NCBI GenBank assembly: GCA_016208905.1
Contig: JACQXG010000005.1
Coordinates: 1-47,697 of the forward strand
Origin: Nitrospirota bacterium
GTDB lineage: Bacteria > Nitrospirota > Thermodesulfovibrionia > UBA6902
Reading direction: 5' to 3'
Length of the DNA: 47,697 bases
Program-made: the position numbers and the translations under genes
Part shown: in pieces, positions 1-7,891 of the stretch
Layout of the letters: each line of letters opens with the position of its first letter
Numbering within the stretch: the stretch's first letter is position 1
The notes under the pieces: generated by a model
Told to the model about the DNA's origin: nothing
The model's database searches: none
The model's input: only the letters and a program-made list of their open reading frames with translations

Positions 1-143
1 ATGAAATACGCCTTGCCTTCCATGCCATAGGCGCATATGGAGCTGATGTTCACCTTTGCGCCGTTAAGAGCTGCGGTGACCTCTGCAAGGAGTCCGGGCT
101 TGTCCTTCATGCCGAAACTGAGTTGTTTGATCTTCTTTGCCAT
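1..143 (-). CDS. ACT-domain protein, N-terminal part (runs off the window)
   Basis: The first 47 codons of a minus-strand gene, beginning MAKKIKQLSFGMKDKPGLL and continuing with AEVTAALNGAKVNIS. The pattern (short beta strand, KPGLLAEV, then a helix and INISSICAY-like strand) is the start of an ACT domain, a small amino-acid-binding fold that works as a regulatory module. A strong Shine-Dalgarno (AAGGAGG) lies 4-5 bases before the ATG at 143. The rest of the protein lies beyond base 1, so it could be a free-standing ACT protein or something longer. Domain call is fairly safe, specific role unknown. Confidence 0.75.
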   Translation of the reverse strand, partial: MAKKIKQLSFGMKDKPGLLAEVTAALNGAKVNISSICAYGMEGKAYF

Positions 144-183
144 ACGCCCTCCTTAAATGAGATTAATAGATTGAATCTTTTTT

Positions 184-262
184 CGTCATGCCCGAAATTC
201 TTATTCGGGCATCCAATTTTTCTGTTAAAGTGGATTCCCGCTTAAAAACTGCGGGAATGACG
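184..262. repeat. Paired inverted repeats (REP-like intergenic element)
   Basis: Two hairpins in tandem. The first has stem ATGCCCGAA/TTCGGGCAT (188-213), the second TTCCCGC/GCGGGAA (about 234-257). The outer edges (CGTCAT... and ...ATGACG) are also complementary, so the whole 79 bp can fold as one larger structure. This resembles dispersed intergenic palindromes; its copy number in the genome cannot be seen here. Confidence 0.6.
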
Positions 263-283
263 GACCAAGAGAAACATATATTT

Positions 284-312
284 ACTACTCCGTCCGCTTG
301 CGGCGGGGTAGT
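284..312. repeat. Imperfect GC-rich hairpin downstream of kimA
   Basis: ACTACTCCG and CGGGGTAGT arms with a short loop. The T-rich tail lies on the plus-strand side (313-325), where no plus-strand gene precedes it, so it does not look like a standard intrinsic terminator for the minus-strand kimA, although it could still stop or stabilise that transcript. Confidence 0.4.
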
Positions 313-358
313 TTATTTTTATTTTACACTAAGCTGCATGAAAGTCAATATCGGAACC

Positions 359-2170
359 TTATCCTTTCAGATGCAGGGGAACGCTTGTTGACACGACCCC
401 CTTTTTAAAGAGTATGACCCCTTTCAAGAATAGCGCCGTCTGGTTATGCAGGAGATGGTGCCACCATTTCTGCGGGACGAACTCCGGCAGTATAACGGTA
501 ATGACCCCGTCTTCATAGCGTTCGCGGATACCGTCTATATAATCCATCAGAGGCTCGACTATGGAGCGGTAGGGGGAGTGCATGATGACCAGCGGAATGC
601 CCATGCCGTAATCTTTCCATTTGGCCTGCACCTTCTTCGTTTCTTCGGGATCAAGGGAAACATAAACAGCAGCCACGTCGTCTGAAAGGGCCTTGCCGTA
701 TTTAATCGCATTCAACACCGCTTTTTGCAATCCCGACACGGGGATTATTACCGAATGGTGCGAATATTCCTTCTCTGCTTCAACGCCTTCGAGGGAAAGC
801 TGGCCGGCAACGGAGAGATAATGCTGATGCACCTTCCGGGTCAACAATACCAGCACGGGGATTGCAATGAGCACCATCCATGCGCCGTGTGAAAATTTTT
901 CAACCGCGATTATCACGAGGACAACGCCGGTAACAACCGCTCCAATGCCGTTTATAAAGGCGCTTTTGAGCCAGCCCTTTCCCTTATCTTTCATCCAATG
1001 CCTGACCATGCCCGCCTGTGACAAAGTGAAGGCAGTAAAAACGCCTACAGCATAAAGAGGGATGAGGGAATGCGTGTCGCCCCTGAATAATACTAAGAGC
1101 AGGGCGGAAAGAAAACCGAGTATTAGTATGCCGTTTGAGAACACGAGCTTGTCTCCGCGGTTGCTCAACTGCCTCGGCAGATAGCGGTCATTCGCCATAA
1201 TCGAAGAAAGCCTGGGAAAATCCGCATATGATGTATTGGCAGCGAGGATGAGTATCAGGGCAGTGGCGAATTGGATCGTGTAATAAATAACGCCTTTGGA
1301 AAATATCATCCTTGCAAGCTGAGAGAGCACGGTCTCATCTGCATTCGGCAGTATGCTGTAATAATTCGCAAAATAGGCTATCCCGATGGTGAGGATGCCG
1401 AGGATAACGGCCATCCATATAAGAGTGGTCCCGGCGTTTTTCGCCTCAGGTGCCTTGAAGGCCCTGACTCCGTTTGATACGGCCTCTATACCGGTGAGAG
1501 TTGCGCAGCCGGAGGCAAACGCCTTCAATATAATAAAGACGGGAAATATACTTGAAGTTGCCGATTCCAGTTCCTTATACGGAAGATGAGGAATGGAAAA
1601 GGATTTCATCAAACTTGCCCCGATCAGGAAAAGCAGGCTTCCGATAAAGAGGTATACCGGGAAAGAAAATACCTTGCCCGATTCTCTTACGCCTCTCAGG
1701 TTGATCATGGTGATGAACAATATGGCAGAAAGACAGAGGGAAACGGTATGGCCCCGCACTCCCGGAAATGCCGAGGTAATTGCAGCGATACCGGCTGAGA
1801 CGCTGACTGTGACGGTGAGGACGTAATCAATAAGAAGCGCCGCTCCTGCAACAAGACCGGGATAATCTCCGAGGTTGTCTTTCGCGACGATATACGCGCC
1901 GCCGCCGGATGAATATGCGTGGATAGTCTGGTAATACGAAGTGGCCACAATCGCAACAAGGATGACGATTACGACAGCGATGGGAAGCAGATAATTCAGG
2001 AAAGCCGCGCCTCCCACAACAAGGGCGAACAGGATTTCCTCAGTCCCGTAAGCAACGGATGAAAGCGGGTCTGATGAGAAAACCGCAAGCCCCATAGTTT
2101 TGGACAGGCGTTCATGCTTTTCCTTGATGGTTTCGATAGGACTGCCGATGAGAAAGTTTTTTATTGACAT
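359..2170 (-). CDS. kimA: KimA-like K+ importer (APC superfamily)
   Basis: A 603-residue membrane protein of the APC superfamily that closely follows Bacillus subtilis KimA (YdaO, about 607 residues) from end to end. The N-terminus carries FLIGSPIET and SSDPLSSVAYG, followed by YSSGGGAYIVAKDNLG, about twelve hydrophobic segments, and a soluble C-terminal domain after about residue 450 with HSVIIPVSGLQKAVLNAIKY and HNQTALFLKG. KimA is a proton-coupled K+ importer inhibited by c-di-AMP. Here the gene sits behind a c-di-AMP riboswitch (2611-2752), which independently supports the assignment. Its ATG follows GAGAGGAGAACT and overlaps the stop of the upstream small gene by ten bases, suggesting coupled translation. 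An amino-acid permease is the alternative, less likely. Confidence 0.9.
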   Translation of the reverse strand: MSIKNFLIGSPIETIKEKHERLSKTMGLAVFSSDPLSSVAYGTEEILFALVVGGAAFLNYLLPIAVVIVILVAIVATSYYQTIHAYSSGGGAYIVAKDNLGDYPGLVAGAALLIDYVLTVTVSVSAGIAAITSAFPGVRGHTVSLCLSAILFITMINLRGVRESGKVFSFPVYLFIGSLLFLIGASLMKSFSIPHLPYKELESATSSIFPVFIILKAFASGCATLTGIEAVSNGVRAFKAPEAKNAGTTLIWMAVILGILTIGIAYFANYYSILPNADETVLSQLARMIFSKGVIYYTIQFATALILILAANTSYADFPRLSSIMANDRYLPRQLSNRGDKLVFSNGILILGFLSALLLVLFRGDTHSLIPLYAVGVFTAFTLSQAGMVRHWMKDKGKGWLKSAFINGIGAVVTGVVLVIIAVEKFSHGAWMVLIAIPVLVLLTRKVHQHYLSVAGQLSLEGVEAEKEYSHHSVIIPVSGLQKAVLNAIKYGKALSDDVAAVYVSLDPEETKKVQAKWKDYGMGIPLVIMHSPYRSIVEPLMDYIDGIRERYEDGVITVILPEFVPQKWWHHLLHNQTALFLKGVILFKKGVVSTSVPLHLKG

Positions 2171-2433
2171 AGTTCTCCTCTCTTATTTAAATATTGGGAA
2201 TTTGCATTCGACCTTAAATTCATTTTCGGTCCGGCGGCTTCAAAGACAAAGTGCGATGAGAATTCCTCTGCGTGAATCCCCTTTTCGTCTTCAGTTAAGT
2301 AAACGATATGAGTGGTGCAAACTGTAGCTGTTTGGCCGGGCTTTATCTCTTCCGGCATCGGTGAAGTTGCTGATGAGTTGCCGGCGAGCCAGAACAAGAC
2401 AATCATACATATTAAAATCAATGTCTTTTTCAT
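2161..2433 (-). CDS. Small exported protein, translationally coupled to kimA
   Basis: A 90-residue protein I do not recognise. It starts MKKTLILICMIVLFWLAG followed by NSSA, a signal peptide with a likely cut after NSSA. The mature part (about 68 residues) is polar, contains ATVCTTHIVYLTEDEKG and ends LNKRGELCQ, with two cysteines. GGGGGAG precedes the ATG. Its TAA lies inside the beginning of kimA (shared ATGTCAATAA), so it is the first gene of the riboswitch-controlled transcript. Context suggests a periplasmic partner or modulator of the K+ importer, which is inference only. The last 20 residues could be fortuitous read-through into the kimA ribosome-binding region. Confidence 0.65.
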   Translation of the reverse strand: MKKTLILICMIVLFWLAGNSSATSPMPEEIKPGQTATVCTTHIVYLTEDEKGIHAEEFSSHFVFEAAGPKMNLRSNANSQYLNKRGELCQ

Positions 2434-2581
2434 TTTCTCCCCCTTTAAGTCCCTTCAACTTAGAAGGAACTAAATTGAATTGTTGCCTGATTAAATGACA
2501 GCGAACAATTTAAAGGCTTCATGGGGAAATTTGATCTTTGAATAACATATGTCCTCCTTGTCAGAGGGGCAGGAAAACGGA

Positions 2582-2608
2582 AATAAAAAAACCGCCGGGC
2601 AGCGGTTT
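2582..2608 (-). terminator. Intrinsic terminator of the c-di-AMP riboswitch
   Basis: On the minus strand AACCGC and GCGGTT pair around TGCCCG and are followed directly by a run of seven T. It lies just after the riboswitch aptamer and before the small exported gene and kimA, the position expected for a transcription-terminating expression platform. Confidence 0.85.
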
Positions 2609-2610
2609 AT

Positions 2611-2752
2611 TTTTTCTCGCAATTGCCCTTCCAAAAGCCTGCGAGGTTAGCTGACGGGCTCGGGCCTGGAAGTGCCCTATCCTCTATGAGGAATACGCCC
2701 CAATATTTGGGTCCCCCGCGTCCATTCTTTGAATGGACCTCGGCTGCTATGT
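2611..2752 (-). promoter_or_regulatory. ydaO/yuaA c-di-AMP riboswitch
   Basis: The minus-strand leader contains the hallmark blocks of the ydaO class in order: GCGGGGGACCCAAAT, then a GGGGCG segment, a variable hairpin (CCTCATAGAGG), ATAGGGCA, and finally CCCGUCAGCUAACCUCGCAG followed by GCUUUUGGAAGG. Ligand of this class is c-di-AMP, and binding normally promotes termination. A promoter lies immediately upstream, and a terminator plus the kimA operon lie downstream, so high c-di-AMP should shut down K+ import at transcription. Confidence 0.93.
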
Positions 2753-2759
2753 TGATTTT

Positions 2760-2788
2760 AATCTACTCCCGGCAAAACGGATTGTCAA
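2760..2788 (-). promoter_or_regulatory. Sigma70-type promoter of the riboswitch-kimA transcript
   Basis: On the minus strand TTGACA (2783-2788), 17-base spacer, TAGATT (2760-2765). Start of transcription would be near 2753, a few bases before the riboswitch aptamer. It lies in the short gap after the P-type ATPase stop, so kimA is separately transcribed from the ATPase. Confidence 0.75.
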
Positions 2789-2803
2789 GGGACATTATTC
2801 TCC

Positions 2804-5482
2804 CTAAACTTTTTTATTCGATACCCATTTCCTCAATTCTTCGGCTAACAACAGCGCAATACTGAACGGGACCAGGAGCAGCCAAACATCCAACCCTAAG
2901 GGGGCTGTGCCGAAAATCCTGTTTCCAAACGGATGATAGATAATGAATGCGGAAAGCATTACCTCTGCTGCTACTCCGATTATTACCAATCTGTTTGAGA
3001 AAAAGCCGAGCTTAAAGATAGAGTCTTTTGACGAGCGGCAGGCAAACACGTTTCCGATCTGCAATATTACTATTCCTAAAAACACGGCAGTGGACGCCTG
3101 CCTGGTCAGAGGATGCTCCATGGACAATTCCATACCCCATTGCCAACCACCCTTAAAAAGGACATGGAAATACACAAAGAGAACGCCTATTGTGCTTATA
3201 AGCCCCAGGAAGATGTAACTTCTAAACAGGAGCGGCCTGTCAATGAGGGCGCTGTCCCTGGGCCGCGGTGGACGTTTCATAATGTCTGTCTCCGGCGGTT
3301 CGATTCCGAGTGCAAGAGCAGGGATCGTTTCAGTGCCGAGGTCAATCGCGAGTATCTGCATGACCGTTAAAGGAAGCGGTATTTTAAAAATAGAAAATAA
3401 AATGTAAGGGATTGCCTCCGGCGTCAAATGTGCAAATATATAGGTGATGAATTTCCGTATGTTCTCAAAAATACTCCTGCCCTCTTCTATCGCATTTACT
3501 ATGGATGCGAAATTGTCGTCGAGCAAAACCATATCCGCCGCCTCCTTTGCCACGTCTGTGCCTGATAATCCCATAGCGATCCCGATGTTGGCCTTCTTCA
3601 ATGCAGGCGCATCATTGACCCCGTCGCCAGTAACGGCGACCCTCTCACCTTCATCTTCCAGTACCGTCACTATCCTCATCTTATGTACCGGCGTCATCCG
3701 GGCAAAGATTATTTCCGGCGATAAAAGCTTTTCCCGCAAAACACTGTCCGGCATAGCGTTGATCTCATGACCTTCGATTACTAGCGGATTATTTTTAACA
3801 AGTCCGATCTGTCTTGCTATAGCAACCGCCGTCCTGCCCGCGTCGCCTGTAATCATTATGACCTTTATTCCAGCATCCCGGCATTTCATTATCGCATCAG
3901 GCACCTCCGGTCTCGGCGGGTCCTCAAGCCCCATGAGACCGGCGAAAATGAGATTGGATTCGATCTTATCGGTGTCCGGCAGTTGTAGGGGCAATTCATG
4001 AATTGCCCCTACAGGTTTGTACGCAAAAGCTATTACCCTCAGCCCGTCGTCCATCATCGAATGATAGGCCTGCATGATGGAATTCTTATGGTCTTCGGTC
4101 ATCGGTAGGGACGATTCATGAATCGCCACTACCTTGTCACCTGAAAGAATTTGGGTGCAAAGCGGCATAACAGTTTCCAGTGCGCCTTTGGTGAAAACAA
4201 AGATCCTGCCTTCCAGATCGTTTACCGTGCTCATTTTCTTCCTCTCGGAGTCAAACGGTATTTGATGAATTCGCTCCGCCTTTATGTCTCCTATAGCGTC
4301 CCTTGCCGCCTTTAAAATAGCCGCCTCTGTCGGATCTCCTTTGTATTTATCGTTATCGAAGGTTGCATTGTTGCAAAGATATGCAATGGTCATCAGATGT
4401 AAGGGCGGGGTGACCCCGCCCCTACCACCTGACTGCTGTCTTTCTAATGTCCATACCTTCTGGACCGCCATCCTGTTCTGTGTAAGCGTGCCTGTCTTGT
4501 CCGTGCATATGACCGTGACCGACCCGAGTGTCTCGACGGATGTGAGGTTTTTAATAAGGGCCTTTTTCTTTGCCATCCTCTGACTCCCCATTGCAAGAGA
4601 GAGAGTCACCGTCGGCAAAAGGCCCTCCGGAACATTGGCGATGATTATGCCGACTGCAAATATGAAATTGTGCCAGAAGCTCCTGCCTACAAAAAGCCCG
4701 AGGGTGAAGAAGAACAGACCCGTAGTCAATGCAATTACCGCGACGATCTTCGTCACCCTGGCTATCTCTTTCTGCAGCGGGCTTAATCTCTCATGAACTC
4801 CGCCCGTAAGGTGCGCTATCTTGCCGAATTCCGTGGCCATGCCAGTGGCAAAAGCAACCGCCCTGCCTGAACCGCTTATAATATGCGTGCCTGCAAATAC
4901 GATGTTGGGGCTCTCAAGAAACTCCCCATTAAAAGTCTCATGGCTTCGCGGCCTTGACTCCGATTCTCCTGTCAGAGGCGCATTATTTACGGTCAAGCCG
5001 GTTGATTCAATGACCCTCGCATCAGCAGGGACCTTGTCGCCTTCACTTAACATTATCAGGTCACCGGGGGTTATATTCTCCGCTCTGATCTCTCTTATTT
5101 CTCCAGCCCTTGCTACTTTTACATTAAACGGTAAAAGCTTTTTCAGCGCCTCAACGGCCTTTTCCGTGCGATATTCCTGGATAAAGGTGAAAACAGCATT
5201 GATGAAAATAACCACGACAATAGCAATGCCGAGAGAGAGCAGACCCTCTCCAGGTTTGATATATTCGGATAAAAAGCAAAGGCCTGCCGCAAGCCACAGG
5301 AGGATTGCCAGAAAGTGCGTAAACTGCGCAATAAATCTTTTATAAAGGGGGGCCCTCCTGACCTCCTTTATCTCATTCGGCCCGAATTCAATCAACCGTT
5401 TATCGGCCTCATCCTCTGTCAGGCCTTTTTCCGATGTGGCAAGAAGCCGGAAAACTTCTTCCCTTGAGAGATTATTTATCAT
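2804..5482 (-). CDS. P-type cation ATPase, Na+/K+-ATPase-like (P2C)
   Basis: An 892-residue P-type ATPase: N-terminal cation ATPase domain (residues 1-75), actuator TGES at 171, phosphorylation site DKTGTLT at 328, TGDAGRTA near 545, hinge GDGVNDAP at 620. Membrane helix 4 reads ANVPEGLLPTVTLSLA and helices 5-6 TPEAIPY and LAIDLGTETIPALAL, which match animal Na+/K+-ATPase more than Ca2+ pumps. The helix-6 pattern DLGTD is DLGTE here. It starts inside the last codons of the upstream usp gene (11-base overlap), so the two are cotranslated. Three blocks of about ten residues (352-361, 451-460, 491-500) are encoded by palindromic DNA repeats inserted in frame. Transported ion unproven; Na+, K+ or Ca2+ are possible. 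Confidence 0.88.
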   Translation of the reverse strand: MINNLSREEVFRLLATSEKGLTEDEADKRLIEFGPNEIKEVRRAPLYKRFIAQFTHFLAILLWLAAGLCFLSEYIKPGEGLLSLGIAIVVVIFINAVFTFIQEYRTEKAVEALKKLLPFNVKVARAGEIREIRAENITPGDLIMLSEGDKVPADARVIESTGLTVNNAPLTGESESRPRSHETFNGEFLESPNIVFAGTHIISGSGRAVAFATGMATEFGKIAHLTGGVHERLSPLQKEIARVTKIVAVIALTTGLFFFTLGLFVGRSFWHNFIFAVGIIIANVPEGLLPTVTLSLAMGSQRMAKKKALIKNLTSVETLGSVTVICTDKTGTLTQNRMAVQKVWTLERQQSGGRGGVTPPLHLMTIAYLCNNATFDNDKYKGDPTEAAILKAARDAIGDIKAERIHQIPFDSERKKMSTVNDLEGRIFVFTKGALETVMPLCTQILSGDKVVAIHESSLPMTEDHKNSIMQAYHSMMDDGLRVIAFAYKPVGAIHELPLQLPDTDKIESNLIFAGLMGLEDPPRPEVPDAIMKCRDAGIKVIMITGDAGRTAVAIARQIGLVKNNPLVIEGHEINAMPDSVLREKLLSPEIIFARMTPVHKMRIVTVLEDEGERVAVTGDGVNDAPALKKANIGIAMGLSGTDVAKEAADMVLLDDNFASIVNAIEEGRSIFENIRKFITYIFAHLTPEAIPYILFSIFKIPLPLTVMQILAIDLGTETIPALALGIEPPETDIMKRPPRPRDSALIDRPLLFRSYIFLGLISTIGVLFVYFHVLFKGGWQWGMELSMEHPLTRQASTAVFLGIVILQIGNVFACRSSKDSIFKLGFFSNRLVIIGVAAEVMLSAFIIYHPFGNRIFGTAPLGLDVWLLLVPFSIALLLAEELRKWVSNKKV
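3984..4013. repeat. Perfect 30-bp palindrome inside the P-type ATPase gene
   Basis: The arms TGTAGGGGCAATTCA and TGAATTGCCCCTACA are exact reverse complements. Read on the coding strand it gives VGAIHELPLQ (residues 491-500) without breaking the frame. Confidence 0.85.
4104..4133. repeat. Second palindromic element in the ATPase gene
   Basis: Same family as the 3984 element: GGTAGGGACGATTCA with TGAATCGCCACTACC, two mismatches between arms. It encodes VVAIHESSLP (residues 451-460) in the same reading frame of the repeat as the other copy. Confidence 0.8.
4399..4425. repeat. Third palindromic element in the ATPase gene
   Basis: GTAAGGGCGGGGT and ACCCCGCCCCTAC arms around a G. Encodes GRGGVTPPLH (about residues 353-362). 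A close relative overlaps the end of the gene at 28642-29823. Confidence 0.8.
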
Positions 5483-6317
5483 CTTTGTGTCTTGGCTTGA
5501 GAATGATGAGGTCGCACGGCGTTTCCCTGAGCACTTTCTCCACAGGGTTGCCTCTCAGCAATGATGACAGAAGGCTTCTGCCTGTTGCGCCCATAATGAT
5601 GAGGTCATGCCTTTTTGAAGCCGCCTCAATAGTGATGGTCCTTGCGACCCTGCCGGGCGTAAGGCGTCCCTCAAAGTCGATCCTGTATTTATTGATATGC
5701 CCCATAAAATCCCTTACATCAGCAGGCGTCCTCTTGTCCCACTCCATGGGGGTAAGATCGATCTCTCCGTGAAAGAACCTCGTTATTGGTTTGGGTGTAT
5801 GAAAGACAAATACTTTTGAACTAAACCCCTCCGCCATCTTAGCAGTGAAATAGGCCCGTTCAGGGACATTATCTATCCGCGCCTTGAGGGGGATGAGTAT
5901 CTTGCGCGGGTGGACCCTTCCCATGTGGATGACCCTGGTCAGCGCTACGGAACAGGGGAGTCTAAGCATGAGTTCACTGGCAGTTGTGGCGCGGTAGAAC
6001 TTCCGTTTTACGTCAGCCCTCCTCGCGGAGACAAAGACCAGATCTATCTTTTCCTCTCTGACGACCTTTTTGATCTCCTGCACAGGCCGGCCGGTCGTTG
6101 ATATGCTCTCCACCTGCATGTCCATGTCCCGCGCCTCGGAAAAGATCCTTTTCATTGCGTCTTCGGCCTTTTCAATATCTGTGCCGGACATCCCTTTCTC
6201 CGCGACAAAGCAGAGATAAAGTTTTGCGCTGCAGGCCCGCGCAAGATTAAGGGCATAACGCGCAGTAATAACCGAGTTCAGATGTTCATTTACTGCCGCG
6301 AGAATTTTTTTATACAT
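5472..6317 (-). CDS. Universal stress protein, two UspA domains
   Basis: From the preferred ATG at 6317 (MYKKILAAVNEHLN, preceded by AGAGGGCG) the protein is 281 residues, long enough for two Usp domains. An ATG thirty bases further upstream lacks as good a ribosome site. The second domain ends with the nucleotide-binding pattern GATGRSLLSSLLRGNPVEKV, i.e. G-x2-G-x9-G-N; the first half has the Usp fold but a weaker motif. The stop overlaps the ATPase start, so it is probably a cytoplasmic stress or nucleotide-sensing partner made together with that pump. Usp proteins often sit beside cation transporters and some bind c-di-AMP, which would fit the neighbouring riboswitch, but no binding is shown here. 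Confidence 0.85.
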   Translation of the reverse strand: MYKKILAAVNEHLNSVITARYALNLARACSAKLYLCFVAEKGMSGTDIEKAEDAMKRIFSEARDMDMQVESISTTGRPVQEIKKVVREEKIDLVFVSARRADVKRKFYRATTASELMLRLPCSVALTRVIHMGRVHPRKILIPLKARIDNVPERAYFTAKMAEGFSSKVFVFHTPKPITRFFHGEIDLTPMEWDKRTPADVRDFMGHINKYRIDFEGRLTPGRVARTITIEAASKRHDLIIMGATGRSLLSSLLRGNPVEKVLRETPCDLIILKPRHKDDK

Positions 6318-6338
6318 AACGCCCTCTGTTCCAGCGGT

Positions 6339-6507
6339 AGCAGACATGGGAGACTGTGAAAGAATTTCTATATGACACCTCTAAAAAAGAGTCGAGAGTC
6401 AGGAGTATAGAATTAAAAGAAGAAAAACAATATGCTTGCTCTGAAGCAAAAATGTAATAAGCCGTTTGTCGATTATAGAAATTCTGGAACAGACTTCCAT
6501 GTCTGCT
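6339..6507. repeat. 169-bp element with about 38-bp inverted ends
   Basis: The left end (6339-6376) and right end (6468-6507) are inverted copies, roughly 33 of 40 positions matching, including TATAGAAATTCT and CCATGTCTGCT blocks. No credible coding sequence lies between. It fills the gap between usp and sorA, and its left end is 22 bases upstream of the usp ATG, so a usp promoter would lie within or beyond it. It could be a MITE-like element or a long structured leader. Confidence 0.5.
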
Positions 6508-6606
6508 GGAAGATCCTAAATAACTTTTAAAATCTTTGCTGGCTGATAACATAAAGCAATTTTATCATACCAATGCATTATTTAAATTATCCCATAAAAA
6601 AACCTA

Positions 6607-6634
6607 TTGACTTCCGCTGTAAATGAAATACAAT
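6607..6634 (+). promoter_or_regulatory. Candidate promoter of the sulfite dehydrogenase-oxidase operon
   Basis: TTGACT (6607-6612), 16-base spacer, TACAAT (6629-6634), about 57 bases before the sorA ATG. No other promoter-like pair stands out in this gap. Confidence 0.5.
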
Positions 6635-6690
6635 TCTTATATACACAATTAGAGGAAGCTGATGCGATATGAGTCTTTAAGGAGACGGAG

Positions 6691-7881
6691 ATGAAAGATA
6701 TTAATTTTTCCAGGAGGGATTTTTTAAGGACTGCCGGGGCTGTGGGTCTGGCGGCGGCATTTGGAGGATTCCCCTCTGACATATTTGCCGAAGGAAGACG
6801 GCTTTATAAATTTCCTGAAAAGACCGATCTCATCCTTCTCACGTCGCGGCCTCCGCAGCTTGAGACCCCTCTTCATTATTTCAAAGAACTTATAACCCCG
6901 AATGAAGCGCTCTTTGTCCGGTGGCATCTGGCCGATATCCCTGCGTATGTTGATTTGAACAAGTGGAGGCTCAAGATCGGCGGCAATGCAGACAAGGTGC
7001 TGGAACTCTCAATGGATGACCTGAAAAAATTTGAAAAAGTCACATATACAGCAGTGATCCAGTGTTCCGGCAACGGCAGAAGTTTTTTTGAACCACGGGT
7101 GCCTGGAGGCCAGTGGCAAAACGGCGCTATGGGGAATGTGACATGGTCAGGGGCAAGGTTGAAAGATATCCTCAACCAAGCGGGGATCAGGGCCGGATCG
7201 GTTGATGTGGTATTTGACGGGCTTGACTCAGGGCCGCTTCCGAAAGTCCCGGACTTTCTAAAAAGCCTCCCCGTTGACAAGGCAGTCGGGGAGGACATAA
7301 TTATTGCCTATGAGATGAACGGCGGACCGCTTACCATGCTGAACGGTTTCCCTGCAAGGCTGGTCGTGCCCGGCTGGTTTGCAACATACTGGGTAAAGGC
7401 ATTGCGCGAGATTACTGTTGTGACAAAAAAATATGAGGAATTCTGGATGAAGCCTGCCTACCGTATCCCGGACAATCCCTGCGCCTGTGTCCCTCCGGGA
7501 TCAAAGCCCGGCAGAACCGTTCCGATCACGAGGATGAACACGCGCTCTCTTATCATTGGACCTTCAAACGGCGCAAACCTGAAGGCAAACGTGCCCGTCG
7601 ATATCATGGGGATTGCATTTTCAGGTGGTTATAGTATCAAGGATGTAATAGTATCCGTTGACGGCGGTAAATCATGGGGGGAAAGCCGTTGCGGCAAAGA
7701 CATGGGCAAATATTCATGGATACAGTGGTTTTATACCTGGAAACCGGAGAAGAAAGGGAAATATATTCTCATGGCCCGCGCGACAAACAGTATCGGCGAG
7801 TCTCAGCCCTTTGAGAGTTTGTGGAACCCGTCAGGTTATATGTGGAACAAGATCGAGAGCATAGAAGTGAATGTCGTATAG
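6691..7881 (+). CDS. sorA: SorA-like sulfite dehydrogenase, molybdenum subunit
   Basis: A 396-residue molybdopterin enzyme of the sulfite oxidase fold. It begins with a Tat signal (SRRDFLRTAGAVGLAAAFGG), so it is exported folded with its cofactor. The Moco domain holds the likely Mo-ligand cysteine at 125 in IQCSGNGRSFFEP, followed by GGPLTMLNGFPARLVVPGW; residues from about 285 form the Mo-co dimerisation domain (VDGGKSW, FYTWKPEKKGKY). The next gene is a c-type cytochrome, as in the SorAB sulfite dehydrogenases, which oxidise sulfite to sulfate in the periplasm. Start is well supported by AAGGAGACGGAG. Substrate is inferred from family and partner; another oxoanion or sulfoxide cannot be excluded. 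Confidence 0.82.
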   Translation: MKDINFSRRDFLRTAGAVGLAAAFGGFPSDIFAEGRRLYKFPEKTDLILLTSRPPQLETPLHYFKELITPNEALFVRWHLADIPAYVDLNKWRLKIGGNADKVLELSMDDLKKFEKVTYTAVIQCSGNGRSFFEPRVPGGQWQNGAMGNVTWSGARLKDILNQAGIRAGSVDVVFDGLDSGPLPKVPDFLKSLPVDKAVGEDIIIAYEMNGGPLTMLNGFPARLVVPGWFATYWVKALREITVVTKKYEEFWMKPAYRIPDNPCACVPPGSKPGRTVPITRMNTRSLIIGPSNGANLKANVPVDIMGIAFSGGYSIKDVIVSVDGGKSWGESRCGKDMGKYSWIQWFYTWKPEKKGKYILMARATNSIGESQPFESLWNPSGYMWNKIESIEVNVV

Positions 7882-7891
7882 GAGGGCGAAT

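Noticed and set aside
284-312. Hairpin after kimA as its terminator
   Set aside because: The T-rich side is on the plus strand, while kimA is on the minus strand, so I list it only as an inverted repeat.
2943-5345. Several plus-strand frames opposite the P-type ATPase gene (up to 174 codons)
   Set aside because: They overlap a gene with clear motifs, have no ribosome sites and no family signatures; they are antisense shadows.
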